DNA of 64,000 nt. Origin: W-Chloroflexi-9 sp045863195 (GTDB taxonomy: Bacteria > Chloroflexota > Dehalococcoidia > UBA2979). Within the stretch, counting starts at the first letter, position 1, and every line of letters starts with the position of its first letter. A program made the position numbers and the translations under genes. The notes beneath the pieces are model-generated. The model searched no databases. It was not told where the DNA came from and was given only the letters and a program-made list of their open reading frames with translations. Location of the stretch: assembly GCA_045863195.1 (NCBI GenBank), contig BTUI01000014.1:21456-85455 (forward strand), read 5' to 3'. Of the stretch, positions 16,865 to 24,803 are shown in pieces.

Positions 16865-17905
16865 ATGCCGATGAGCGTCAGCACCGGGATCGGGACCGAT
16901 CTCCGGGAGGTCCCCGAGAAGGCCCGCCTGTACGAGCGCCTGGGCTACGACGCCGTCGCCTGCGGCGAGACCCAGCACAACCCGTTCCTGCCGCTGACGC
17001 TGGTGGCGGAGCACACGGAGCGGATGCACTTCGGCACCTCCGTGGCGATCGCCTTCCCGCGCGTCCCCCACATCTCCGCGAACATCGCGTGGGACCTCGC
17101 GCGGTACTCGGGCGGGCGGTTCTTCCTCGGGCTCGGCACGCAGGTGAAGGGCCACAACGAGCGGCGCTTCTCCGTGCCGTGGCAGCCGCCGGGGCCGCAC
17201 CTGCGCGACTACATCAACTGCATGCGCGCGATCTGGGACTCCTGGCAGAACGGCACCAAGCCGAACTACGAGGGGGAGTTCTACCAGTACAAGCTGACCA
17301 GCCCGTTCTTCAACCCCGGCCCGATCGAGCACCCGAACATCCCCGTGCTGGTCTCCGCGGTGAACCCGTTCAACGCCCGCCTGGCCGGTGAGGTCTGCGA
17401 CGGCATCGCCATCCACGGCTTCAGCACCTTCAAGTACATCCGCGAGGTCCTCATTCCCGCGGTGCACGAGGGTGCCCGCCGCGCCGGCAAGGACGTGTCG
17501 CAGGTGCAGGTGCGCGGCGGTGGCTTCATCGTCACCGGCAAGACGGAGGAGGAGGTCGCGAAGGCGAAGGAGCGCTCCCGTCGTCAGATCTCCTTCTACG
17601 CATCCACCCGTTCCTACTCCAACGTCATGAAGATCCACGGCTGGGCGGACGAGGCGGCGCAACTCCACCGGCTGTCCGTCGAGGGCAAGTGGGACGACAT
17701 GGTCGGCCTGATCACGGACGACATGATGGAGGAGTTCTGCGTCATCGGGACGTGGGACGAACTGCCCGGCAAGATGCGCGAGAAGTACGCCGGCATCAAC
17801 ACCACGATCTCCTTCTCCGCCGAGCCGAAGAACCCGGACGAAGAGGCCCAGATCGCGGACATCATCAGCGAACTGAAGACGATCCCGACCGTCGGCGAGG
17901 TCTAG
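16865..17905 (+). CDS. Luciferase-like (LLM class, probably F420-dependent) oxidoreductase
   Basis: 346 aa from ATG 16865 (GAGGAG upstream; a 15-residue in-frame extension is Arg-rich and ignored). Family marks are YERLGYDAVACGETQHNPFLPLT near the N-terminus, FGTSVAIAFPRVPHISA, the block GRFFLGLGTQVKGHNERRF, and PVLVSAVNPFNARLAGEVCDG. The arrangement with HNPF and TQVKGH is that of the subgroup I know as TIGR03617, probable F420-dependent enzymes of unknown substrate. The alpha/beta hydrolase gene starts 48 bp downstream on the same strand and may act on the same compound. Confidence 0.85.
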   Translation: MPMSVSTGIGTDLREVPEKARLYERLGYDAVACGETQHNPFLPLTLVAEHTERMHFGTSVAIAFPRVPHISANIAWDLARYSGGRFFLGLGTQVKGHNERRFSVPWQPPGPHLRDYINCMRAIWDSWQNGTKPNYEGEFYQYKLTSPFFNPGPIEHPNIPVLVSAVNPFNARLAGEVCDGIAIHGFSTFKYIREVLIPAVHEGARRAGKDVSQVQVRGGGFIVTGKTEEEVAKAKERSRRQISFYASTRSYSNVMKIHGWADEAAQLHRLSVEGKWDDMVGLITDDMMEEFCVIGTWDELPGKMREKYAGINTTISFSAEPKNPDEEAQIADIISELKTIPTVGEV

Positions 17906-17952
17906 CACCTCGCCCCGGACGGGGACGCGCTCGCCACGACCGAGGGAGGTGC

Positions 17953-18726
17953 ATGATGCCCTACGCCGAGAACGACGGCGTCCGCATCCACTACGAGACC
18001 GATGGGACCGCCGGCGCACCGCCGGTGATCATGCACCACGGCTTCCTCGCCGACCTCGAGTCGTGGCGTGCGCGTGGCTACGTCGACCGGTTCCGTGACC
18101 GCTACCGCATCCTGCTGATGGACGCGCGCGGCCACGGTCTCTCGGACAAGCCCCATGCGGCCGAGGCGTACGACACCCGCACGCGGGTGCTGGACATCGT
18201 CGCTGTGCTGCAGGCGGAAGGCGTGGCCCGCGCTCACTACGTCGGCTACTCGATGGGCGGGATGATGGGCTTCTCCACGCTCATCTACGCGCCGCAGCGG
18301 TTCGCCTCGCTCTCCGTGGGTGGGGCCTCGCCGATGCGCGACCCTGGCCGCCTCGCGAACGCGACCGCGGACTTCGATGCCTACTACCAGGGCGCGCTGA
18401 AGCGGAACGCGGCCGTGAAGGCCGCCTTCGAGGCCGGCAAGCACGACGTGGCCGCGCTGAAGGCATGCCGCAACGAGGGCGCCCGCTGGGGTGGCGCGGA
18501 GCAGGCCGTCCGCCTCGCTGAGATGCCGATCCTGCTGTACGTCGGCACGGACGACGCACCGTACGAAGGCGCAAAGCGGGCGCAGGCACTGAACCCGCGT
18601 CTCCGCCTGCTGCCGCTGGAGGGCAAGGACCACGCGGGGGCCGCCGAAGCCGTGGAGCAGGTCGCCCCGGCGATCCTCGAGACCATCGCACTCGCCGAAC
18701 AGAGCAGCCCGGCGAAGTACCTCTAG
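17953..18726 (+). CDS. Alpha/beta-fold hydrolase
   Basis: 257 aa from ATG 17953, with GGGAGGT three bases upstream; the next ATG three bases on is an alternative. It shows the oxyanion HHGF, MDARGHGLSDKP, the nucleophile elbow GYSMGGMM (Ser), and a C-terminal GKDHAGA carrying the catalytic His. The length is normal. It follows the luciferase-like oxidoreductase by 48 bp and probably shares its transcript. The cap region is short, so a small ester or lactone substrate is plausible. The gene converges on the M42 peptidase with four bases between stop codons. Confidence 0.87.
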   Translation: MMPYAENDGVRIHYETDGTAGAPPVIMHHGFLADLESWRARGYVDRFRDRYRILLMDARGHGLSDKPHAAEAYDTRTRVLDIVAVLQAEGVARAHYVGYSMGGMMGFSTLIYAPQRFASLSVGGASPMRDPGRLANATADFDAYYQGALKRNAAVKAAFEAGKHDVAALKACRNEGARWGGAEQAVRLAEMPILLYVGTDDAPYEGAKRAQALNPRLRLLPLEGKDHAGAAEAVEQVAPAILETIALAEQSSPAKYL

Positions 18727-18730
18727 CCGG

Positions 18731-19867
18731 CTACCGCCCGGCCGCGAGGCGCGCGGCGGCATCCTTGCCGATGCCGGCCCAGCGCGTCTGCGCGGCGCGG
18801 TGGACCTCGTCGATCCGCCGGGTGTTCTGCGCCATCCCCACGAACAGCCGCGCGAGGCCATCGATGTCGCCGAGGTGGACGGTCTCGGGCGCGATCCGCT
18901 TCGCCTCGCCCATGTTGTGGTAGTTGCCCAGCGCTACGCACGCCGCGCCGGTCTCGTACCCCATGAGGTCGTACGCCGTCGCCTCGGTCGTGCCGCCGTC
19001 CATCAACTTCCGCTGGAAGCGGAACGCGGGGTCGGCCGCCTGCATCTCCCGCGCGACCTGGGTCATCCACATGCTCATGCGCGGCGAGAAGATGTGGCCG
19101 ATGTCCCCCACGCGGATCACCGGGCCACCGCCCTGCTCCGCGCGCCCACCGGCCGCCGAGGAGCACTCCACCGCCACGACCAGCGCGCCCTTCGGCAGCA
19201 CGTCCGAGGCCGCGACCGCCGCCGCGCCGACGAGCCCGACCTCCTCGGCGCGCGTGAACAGGCCAATGACATGCGCATCCACGCGGTCGCGCACCAGCAT
19301 GTCGAGCGTCCAGAGGATGCTCACCACGCCGATGAGGTCGTCGCACTGGCGCGCCTCCACCAGCGCCCCACGGATGCGGCACGCTGGCACATCCCACAGC
19401 GCGAGGTCGCCGGCGGCTGCCGCACCCTCCACCAGCGTGGCGTGCGCGCCCGTGAGGCGTCGTGCCCACCGGTTCGGCGCGGTGCTCGTCGCGATCGAGG
19501 TGATGCGAGCGACACCTGCCTGGACGCCGGCCTCGTCGTAGAGGCGGAGCGGCTCACCACGCCCGTACTCCGCGGAGACGCCGCCACGGAACTCCAGCAT
19601 CAGCCGCTTGCCGCGCACCTCGGTCACCACGAAGCCGGGGTGGTCCGTGTGCGCACCGAGGACGAGCGGGCGCGTCCGACGGCCCCGCCGGTACTCGATC
19701 AGGCCGTTGCCGTGGGCGTCCTCGCGGTAGGTCAGGCCGCGCTCCGCCGCGAACGCGGCGAGGGCCGTGTGGACGTGGCGCTCGTTGAAGGAGCCGGTGG
19801 GGATCGAGACGATCGACTTCGTGAGCGCGGCGAGCGGCTTCAGCGCGGCCGCGGAGACGCGGGGCAT
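18731..19867 (-). CDS. M42-family metallopeptidase (glutamyl aminopeptidase-like)
   Basis: 378 aa from ATG 19867 with GAGAGG upstream. Two-metal aminopeptidase ligands are visible in order: His73 in GAHTDHPGF, Asp-Asp in ARQCDDLIG, the Glu pair in TRAEEVGLVG, Glu in VECSSA and the late His in NYHNMGE. The protein-fold insert domain lies between the first two. Family members form large tetrahedral cytosolic complexes that trim peptides. The frame continues open upstream for a long way, but that part is antisense to the rRNA methyltransferase and not coding. The two genes diverge with 96 bp between starts. Confidence 0.88.
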   Translation of the reverse strand: MPRVSAAALKPLAALTKSIVSIPTGSFNERHVHTALAAFAAERGLTYREDAHGNGLIEYRRGRRTRPLVLGAHTDHPGFVVTEVRGKRLMLEFRGGVSAEYGRGEPLRLYDEAGVQAGVARITSIATSTAPNRWARRLTGAHATLVEGAAAAGDLALWDVPACRIRGALVEARQCDDLIGVVSILWTLDMLVRDRVDAHVIGLFTRAEEVGLVGAAAVAASDVLPKGALVVAVECSSAAGGRAEQGGGPVIRVGDIGHIFSPRMSMWMTQVAREMQAADPAFRFQRKLMDGGTTEATAYDLMGYETGAACVALGNYHNMGEAKRIAPETVHLGDIDGLARLFVGMAQNTRRIDEVHRAAQTRWAGIGKDAAARLAAGR

Positions 19868-19951
19868 GCGGGCGTCCTCTCCGGGATCGATGCTCGGGCG
19901 GCAGGCCAGCATGGTACTGGACGCCGGTTCGCCTCGCGTCTCCGCCGCACG

Positions 19952-19957
19952 TAGGAT
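19952..19957 (+). promoter_or_regulatory. -10 box placed for a leaderless transcript
   Basis: TAGGAT ends six bases before ATG 19964. At the usual distance from the -10, transcription would begin at or next to the A of the start codon. There is no ribosome site between them. Confidence 0.5.
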
Positions 19958-19963
19958 GGATAG

Positions 19964-21265
19964 ATGCCCCACCCCCTCGCGATCCCCATCATCCCGACCT
20001 CGATCGTCCCTGAGCCGATCCCGAACCCGCGCAACCGGAAGGACCGGAAGGCGCACAACCGGCCGCTCGTGCCGATCGAGATCACGCTCACGGGGTTCGC
20101 CTCGGGCGGGAAGGCCGTCGGCCACCACCCGGACGGCCGCGTCGTGTTCGTGGAGTTCGCGCTCCCGGGCGAGCGCGTGATCGCCGAGATCACCACCGAC
20201 CGCTCCGACTACCTCGAAGCGACCGCCGTCCTCGTCCTCGACGCGTCCGAGCACCGCGTCACGCCCCGCTGCCAGTACTTCGGCCGCTGCGGCGGCTGCC
20301 AGTTGCAGCACGTGGCCTACGAGGAGCAACTGGCGCTGAAGACGAGCGTGGTCGCCGACCAGTTGCAGCGCATCGGCCGGTTCACCCCGGACAACGTCGA
20401 GGCGGTCCTCCGCCCGATGCTCGGCATGGAGGAGCCGTGGGCCTACCGGAACCACGTCCGCTTCACCGTGCGGCGTGACGGCCAGATCGGCTTCATGCAG
20501 CGCGGCACGCACCACTTCATGCGCATCGAGTCGTGCGCCATCGCCCTCCCGCGCGTGAACGAGGTACTGGCGGAGACCCAGGACCGCACGATGCAGGCGC
20601 ACCAGTTGTCGGTGCGCGTGGGCGAGCACACGCAGGACGAGATGCTGCAGCCCCACCTCCAGTGGCGGCCCGGGCAGCGCCCGAAGGACCTCCCGTCCGG
20701 CCAGACCCACTACGTGGAGCAACTCCTCGGCGTCCCGTACCGCATCTCGGGCCCCGCGTTCTTCCAGGTGAACACCCGCCAGGCGGAGGAACTCGTCTCC
20801 CTCGTCGTGGAGCGCGTGCAGGCCGTGCGCCCTCGCATCGTCGTGGACGCCTATGCGGGCGTCGGCACGTTCGCCGCGCAACTCGCGCGGTGGGTGGAGC
20901 ACGTCGTGACGGTCGAGGAGTCCGCCGCGGCCGGGGTGGACGCCGGCAAGAACCTCGCGCAGTTCAACAACGTCACGCGCGTCGTCGGCAAGGTGGAGGA
21001 CACCCTCCCCGGCATGACCCCAGACCCGGACGTGGTGGTGATCGACCCGCCGCGGGCCGGGCTCTTCCCCGGCGTCGTCGAGGCGATCGTCGCCAGCACC
21101 GCCCGGCGCGTCGTCTACGTCTCCTGCGACCCCGGCACGCTGGCCCGCGACCTCCGCCTCTTCGTGGACGGCGGCTTCGCCGTGCGAGAGGTGCAGCCCG
21201 TCGACATGTTCCCGCACACCCAGCACATCGAGTGCGTCACCACGCTCGACCGCGTCCTGGCCTGA
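19964..21265 (+). CDS. 23S rRNA (uracil-C5)-methyltransferase, RlmD/TrmA family
   Basis: 433 aa. The order is a basic N-terminal extension, a TRAM/OB domain (about 36-90), iron-sulfur cysteines (Cys103, Cys109, Cys112 in CQYFGRCGGC, with a later Cys in IESCAIAL), a central domain, and a class I SAM domain beginning VDAYAGVGTFAAQLA. The catalytic Cys is in VYVSCDPGTLARDL, and the C-terminal Glu in HIECVTTL is the general base. It makes 5-methyluridine in 23S rRNA; RlmD or RlmCD type cannot be settled here. The start ATG lies directly behind a -10 box, so the mRNA is probably leaderless. Confidence 0.9.
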   Translation: MPHPLAIPIIPTSIVPEPIPNPRNRKDRKAHNRPLVPIEITLTGFASGGKAVGHHPDGRVVFVEFALPGERVIAEITTDRSDYLEATAVLVLDASEHRVTPRCQYFGRCGGCQLQHVAYEEQLALKTSVVADQLQRIGRFTPDNVEAVLRPMLGMEEPWAYRNHVRFTVRRDGQIGFMQRGTHHFMRIESCAIALPRVNEVLAETQDRTMQAHQLSVRVGEHTQDEMLQPHLQWRPGQRPKDLPSGQTHYVEQLLGVPYRISGPAFFQVNTRQAEELVSLVVERVQAVRPRIVVDAYAGVGTFAAQLARWVEHVVTVEESAAAGVDAGKNLAQFNNVTRVVGKVEDTLPGMTPDPDVVVIDPPRAGLFPGVVEAIVASTARRVVYVSCDPGTLARDLRLFVDGGFAVREVQPVDMFPHTQHIECVTTLDRVLA

Positions 21266-21328
21266 GGCCGTGATGCCGAAGGCGGGCGACCTAGGTATTC
21301 GAGCGTAGAACCGCTCAGGGATACGGCA

Positions 21329-22555
21329 ATGCCGAATACACGCCCACTCACGGATTCGCAAATCCGGCGACTCGAAGCATCACTGGTCTGGTCAACGGAC
21401 TCGATCCGCCGTTGTCTCGCGAGAATCCAGCAACTGGATGCAGACCTTGTGGCTGCGCGGCGCATGACTGCTCAGGGAACTGATGAACTCAACGGAGCAT
21501 CCACACCCGACGAAGTGTTCGTGGCGATGCAGCGGCAGCATGACTTCCAATCCCGGTTCTTCGACGAAGCGCAGTACCTCGCGAATGCGCTCGCGCAAGT
21601 TGAGGCCCACCTGAAGCACTTGGCGAGCGTTTGGTCGGGGGAGCGGGCACGAGTTGGCGCGGCCTTTCGGCGGGAGTTCCAGTCGGCCGGCTTGATCCAC
21701 CTCCGCGGTGCCATCGAGCACATGGCCGAACATCGCGCCGAACGAGAGTCGCCCCAGTTCTCGGCACTCAGCCCGAATGACGACGCCGGGCCGGAGTTCA
21801 GGATTGACCACGGATGGCCCGTCAGCATTTCGCTGTTCGGGCTCCTCTACCCCGTTCAGGCGACCTGCAACGCAGTGGTCAACGTTGCTCGCGCGTGGGG
21901 CGACCCGTTCCGATGGCCCGAACCACGAGACGCGGCCTTCTACCTCATTCGGCGCGTCGTCCTCGCCTCCGGCTCGCCCCGGCGTCGCGAACTCCTCGAG
22001 GCGCTCGGCGTGCCGTTCGAGGTCGACATCTCGGACGTGGACGAGACGGTCGAGGAGACCGACCCGGTGCGCGTCGCTGAGATGCTCGCCGAGCGGAAGG
22101 CGCGCGCCGTGGCCGCCCGGCAGCCCGGCGCCGTGGTGATCGGCAGCGACACCGTGGTCGCCCTCGGTGGGCGGCTGCTCGGGAAGCCCGCCGACGCCGC
22201 CGAGGCGCACGCGATGCTCTCCGCGCTGCGCGGCCGCACGCACCAGGTTGTGACCGGCGTCGCCGTCGTGCGCGACGGGGCGGCCTCGGTCGCCCACGCC
22301 TCCACCGACGTGACGATGCGCGCGTACACCGAGGCGGAGATGGCCGCCTTCATCGCAACCGGCTCGCCGTTCGACAAGGCCGGCGGCTACGCCATCCAGG
22401 ACCCGGACTTCGCGCCGGTCGCCCAGTCCGAGGGGTGCGAGTGCGCCGTCGTCGGCCTGCCATTGTGGACGCTGCGCGCGCTCCTCATCGAGGCCGGCGT
22501 CCACGCGACGGAGCCGGCCCTCGAGCGCTGCGCCGGCTGCCCGGCACGCGGGTAA
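21329..22555 (+). CDS. Maf-like nucleotide pyrophosphatase fused to an unknown N-terminal domain
   Basis: 408 aa. Residues 210-400 are a complete Maf domain: VVLASGSPRRRELLEALGV, the acidic DVDETVEETDP segment, ERKARAVA, IGSDTVV, GKP, and DKAGGYAIQDP. Maf proteins hydrolyse non-canonical or modified NTPs. They normally begin within a few residues of the VLASGSPRR strand, but here it is preceded in frame by about 207 helical residues of unknown type (QIRRLEASLVWSTDSIRRCL, GLIHLRGAIEHMAEHRAE). No ATG, GTG or TTG lies close to the junction near 21950. The first 600 bases have clearly softer codon use than the Maf part. I infer foreign DNA that replaced the maf start and made a fusion; expression as one protein or from an internal start (GTG near 21870) are both open. 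Confidence 0.75.
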   Translation: MPNTRPLTDSQIRRLEASLVWSTDSIRRCLARIQQLDADLVAARRMTAQGTDELNGASTPDEVFVAMQRQHDFQSRFFDEAQYLANALAQVEAHLKHLASVWSGERARVGAAFRREFQSAGLIHLRGAIEHMAEHRAERESPQFSALSPNDDAGPEFRIDHGWPVSISLFGLLYPVQATCNAVVNVARAWGDPFRWPEPRDAAFYLIRRVVLASGSPRRRELLEALGVPFEVDISDVDETVEETDPVRVAEMLAERKARAVAARQPGAVVIGSDTVVALGGRLLGKPADAAEAHAMLSALRGRTHQVVTGVAVVRDGAASVAHASTDVTMRAYTEAEMAAFIATGSPFDKAGGYAIQDPDFAPVAQSEGCECAVVGLPLWTLRALLIEAGVHATEPALERCAGCPARG

Positions 22556-22559
22556 CGCC

Positions 22560-23165
22560 GTGCGACGGCGGCTGTTCGCGCTGATCTACCGGCCGTTCGA
22601 CCGCCTCCAGCGCCGCCCGCTCGCCCGCGTCCGCGCCACGCTGGTCGGCGACCTCGCGGGCCGGGTGCTGGAGATCGGCTGCGGGCCCGGCTCGAACTTC
22701 GCGCACTACCCGCCGGCGGCGCACGTCGTCGCGACGGACGACAACCCGCACATGCTGCCCGCGGCCCACCGCGCGGCGCAGGCGGCACGCGCCGCGATCG
22801 AGGTCACTGAGGCGGACGCGACGGCGCTCCCCTTCGAGGAGGCCGCATTCGATGCCACCGTTGCGGCCCTCGTGCTCTGCTCCGTGCCCGACCTGGACCG
22901 CGCGGCCCGCGAGCTGTTCCGCGTCCTGCGCCCGGGAGGCGAGGTGAGGCTGTTCGAGCACGTGCGTTCCGAGCACCGTGCGCTCGCGGCCCTACAGCGC
23001 TGGCTCACTCCCGCGTGGTCGGCGGTGGCGGACGGCTGCCAGTTGCACCGTGACCCGGTCACGGCGCTGCGCGCGGCCGGCTTCGAGCAGGTGCGCGTGG
23101 AGGCCTCGATGGGCGGCGGGCTGTTGCCGCTGGTGCTCGTGCGGGCGCGGAAGCCGGCGCCGTAG
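22560..23165 (+). CDS. SAM-dependent methyltransferase (class I, UbiE/METTL7-like)
   Basis: 201 aa from GTG 22560, four bases behind the Maf stop, so probably co-transcribed. The SAM-binding glycine loop is VLEIGCGPGSNF, with Asp-Asp after strand 2 (VATDDNPHML), an acidic ADATALPFEEAAFD motif and ELFRVLRPGGEVRLFEH. The C-terminal half (LQRWLTPAWSAVADGCQLHRD) is like the small METTL7-type methyltransferases. The acceptor is unknown. Confidence 0.85.
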   Translation: MRRRLFALIYRPFDRLQRRPLARVRATLVGDLAGRVLEIGCGPGSNFAHYPPAAHVVATDDNPHMLPAAHRAAQAARAAIEVTEADATALPFEEAAFDATVAALVLCSVPDLDRAARELFRVLRPGGEVRLFEHVRSEHRALAALQRWLTPAWSAVADGCQLHRDPVTALRAAGFEQVRVEASMGGGLLPLVLVRARKPAP

Positions 23166-23171
23166 CACCAG

Positions 23172-23738
23172 TCAGCGCTCGGAACGGACGACCAGCACCT
23201 CGCCGATCACCGTCGAGATCCGCAGGCGAAGCCGGTGTGCCGCCTGCTCGTATCCCTCGGTGCGGACGTTGATGTCGCGGATGAAGCCCTCCTCGCGCAC
23301 GCCGAGGACATCGACGGTACCGACGAAGGTCTGCGCCTCCACGTCCAGCCCCACATCCGCGGGCGCCTGGATCTGGATCGTGCCCACCCAGCACAGCAGC
23401 GTCGCCTCGGTCTCCCCCTCGGGCAGGGTCGCCCGGCGGAGGTCGAGGTGGATGTCGCCGATCGCCGTGCGGATCACGCCCTCCTCCAGGCGCCACGCCT
23501 CGCCGGAACGGACGTGGCCGAAGGCGCGGCTCAGCTGGCGGGCGAACCGGCGCGCCCGCCACGCCGCGAGCATCGCGAGGATGCCAAGCGCGATGAGGAA
23601 GAGCCCGACGGCGCCCTCGACCAGCCCGGCGACGCCAATGTCCCGCGTCCCCGTGGTGTGCAGCGCGATCAGGACGCCGAGCGCGACGAGGTAGAGACCA
23701 ACGGTGAGCGACAGGACATCGCGAAGGCGAGAACTCAC
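23172..23738 (-). CDS. LiaF-like membrane protein
   Basis: 188 aa from GTG 23738. The N-terminal third has two membrane helices (LSLTVGLYLVALGVLIAL and VEGAVGLFLIALGILAML). The C-terminal two thirds are a strand-rich beta-solenoid-like domain (IGDIHLDLRR, VGTIQIQAPADV, FVGTVDVLGV, RISTVIGEVLVVRSE), typical of the cell-wall-active antibiotic response (LiaF/VraT) domain. It overlaps the small upstream gene by four bases (GTGA), so the two are translated together. It may sense or damp envelope stress; no two-component genes are next to it. Confidence 0.75.
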   Translation of the reverse strand: MSSRLRDVLSLTVGLYLVALGVLIALHTTGTRDIGVAGLVEGAVGLFLIALGILAMLAAWRARRFARQLSRAFGHVRSGEAWRLEEGVIRTAIGDIHLDLRRATLPEGETEATLLCWVGTIQIQAPADVGLDVEAQTFVGTVDVLGVREEGFIRDINVRTEGYEQAAHRLRLRISTVIGEVLVVRSER

Positions 23739-23899
23739 CGGCGGCGCCAGTTGCGACGCAGGCGGTCGTAGATGATCGCCACGCCGACCGCGATCAGGAT
23801 CACCGGCCACAGTTCCCCGAACCCGACGCCCTCGATGATGTCGAGCGAGTCGAGGAGGAACAGGCCGCCAATGAGCACCAGCAGTACGCCCAGGGCCAC
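23735..23899 (-). CDS. Small LiaI-like two-helix membrane protein
   Basis: 54 aa. An upstream TTG at 23917 is in frame, but GTG 23899 has GGAGGAGG six bases ahead and gives a tidy protein: helix ALGVLLVLIGGLFLLDSL, helix GELWPVILIAVGVAIIY, then a basic tail RLRRNWRRR. This is the DUF5668/LiaI-like hairpin often found before LiaF-type domains. Its stop overlaps the start of the LiaF-like gene by four bases. Confidence 0.72.
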   Translation of the reverse strand: MALGVLLVLIGGLFLLDSLDIIEGVGFGELWPVILIAVGVAIIYDRLRRNWRRR

Positions 23900-23925
23900 C
23901 GCGCGCCTCCTCCACAACGAGATCG

Positions 23926-23931
23926 ATTGTA
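23926..23931 (-). promoter_or_regulatory. -10 box for the LiaI/LiaF-like pair
   Basis: TACAAT on the minus strand, within GTACAAT (extended -10 like), 27 bases before GTG 23899, in an A/T-richer stretch between divergent genes. No clear -35 is seen. Confidence 0.4.
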
Positions 23932-24101
23932 CGGCCCTCGATCAGCGCGGCAGAGATTGCGCCCGCTTCGGGAACGATCCGGCCGTCAGGAACGTCCTCA
24001 AACTGCTGACTTGACCGAGAAGCAACGCAGGTATGCACTGGATCGTCTGAAATTGCGCAAATCTGACACCGGCGCGTGTCGGCCGAAGGGCGGCAGAACA
24101 C

Positions 24102-24803
24102 ATGGCTGAAGCGATCATCGAGGTCACGGACCTCGTGAAGACGTACGACACCGGCGAGGTCCAGGTACAGGCGCTCCGGGGCGTGAACCTCACCGTCCCG
24201 AAGGGCGAGATGCTGGCGGTCATGGGGCCGTCCGGCTGCGGCAAGACCACCCTGCTGAACTGCATGTCCGGCATCGACGATGTCACCACCGGCAGCATCC
24301 GCATCGAGGGCGTCGACCTCGCCGACATGAACGACAACCGGAAGACGGAGTACCGCGCGAGGCGCATGGGCTTCATCTTCCAGTTCTACAACCTGCTCCC
24401 TGTCCTGACCGCCGTGGAGAACGTGGAACTCCCGCTCCTGGTCTCCGGCACCAAGCCCTCCGAGGCACGCGAGAAGGCACTGAAGGCGCTGGAGCGCGTG
24501 GGCCTGGCCCCGTGGGCCACGCACAAGCCCGCGCAGCTGTCCGGCGGCCAGCGGCAGCGGGTGACGATCGCGCGGGCGCTCGTGAACGACCCGGCGATCG
24601 TCTGGGCGGACGAGCCGACGGGCGATCTGGACTCGCACACGGCGGACGACATCATGGCGCTGATGCAGGAACTCAACCGCGAGCACCAGCAGACGTTCGT
24701 GATCGTCACGCACGACCCGGGGATCGCGGCGCGCTGCCACCGCACCGTGCACATGCGTGACGGCGAGATCGAGCGCGAGGAACGGAACGGCCACCATGGA
24801 TAG
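24102..24803 (+). CDS. ABC transporter ATP-binding protein (MacB/LolD type)
   Basis: 233 aa. The full set of motifs is visible: Walker A GPSGCGKTT, Q-loop FIFQFYNLLPVLTAVEN, signature LSGGQRQRV, Walker B AIVWADEPTG, D-loop and switch His in VTHD. The sequence FIFQFYNLLP and the short C-terminus place it with the MacB/LolD/FtsE-type ATPases that drive mechanotransmission rather than classical transport. It overlaps the following permease by eight bases and certainly forms one unit with it. The divergent LiaI/LiaF-like genes upstream suggest an envelope-stress setting. Confidence 0.93.
   Translation: MAEAIIEVTDLVKTYDTGEVQVQALRGVNLTVPKGEMLAVMGPSGCGKTTLLNCMSGIDDVTTGSIRIEGVDLADMNDNRKTEYRARRMGFIFQFYNLLPVLTAVENVELPLLVSGTKPSEAREKALKALERVGLAPWATHKPAQLSGGQRQRVTIARALVNDPAIVWADEPTGDLDSHTADDIMALMQELNREHQQTFVIVTHDPGIAARCHRTVHMRDGEIEREERNGHHG

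Noticed and set aside
18731..21361. A minus-strand frame of 876 codons extending the M42 peptidase far upstream
   Set aside because: The part above 19867 lies antisense to the rRNA methyltransferase, is His/Arg/Asp-rich, and lacks homology; only the peptidase part is real.
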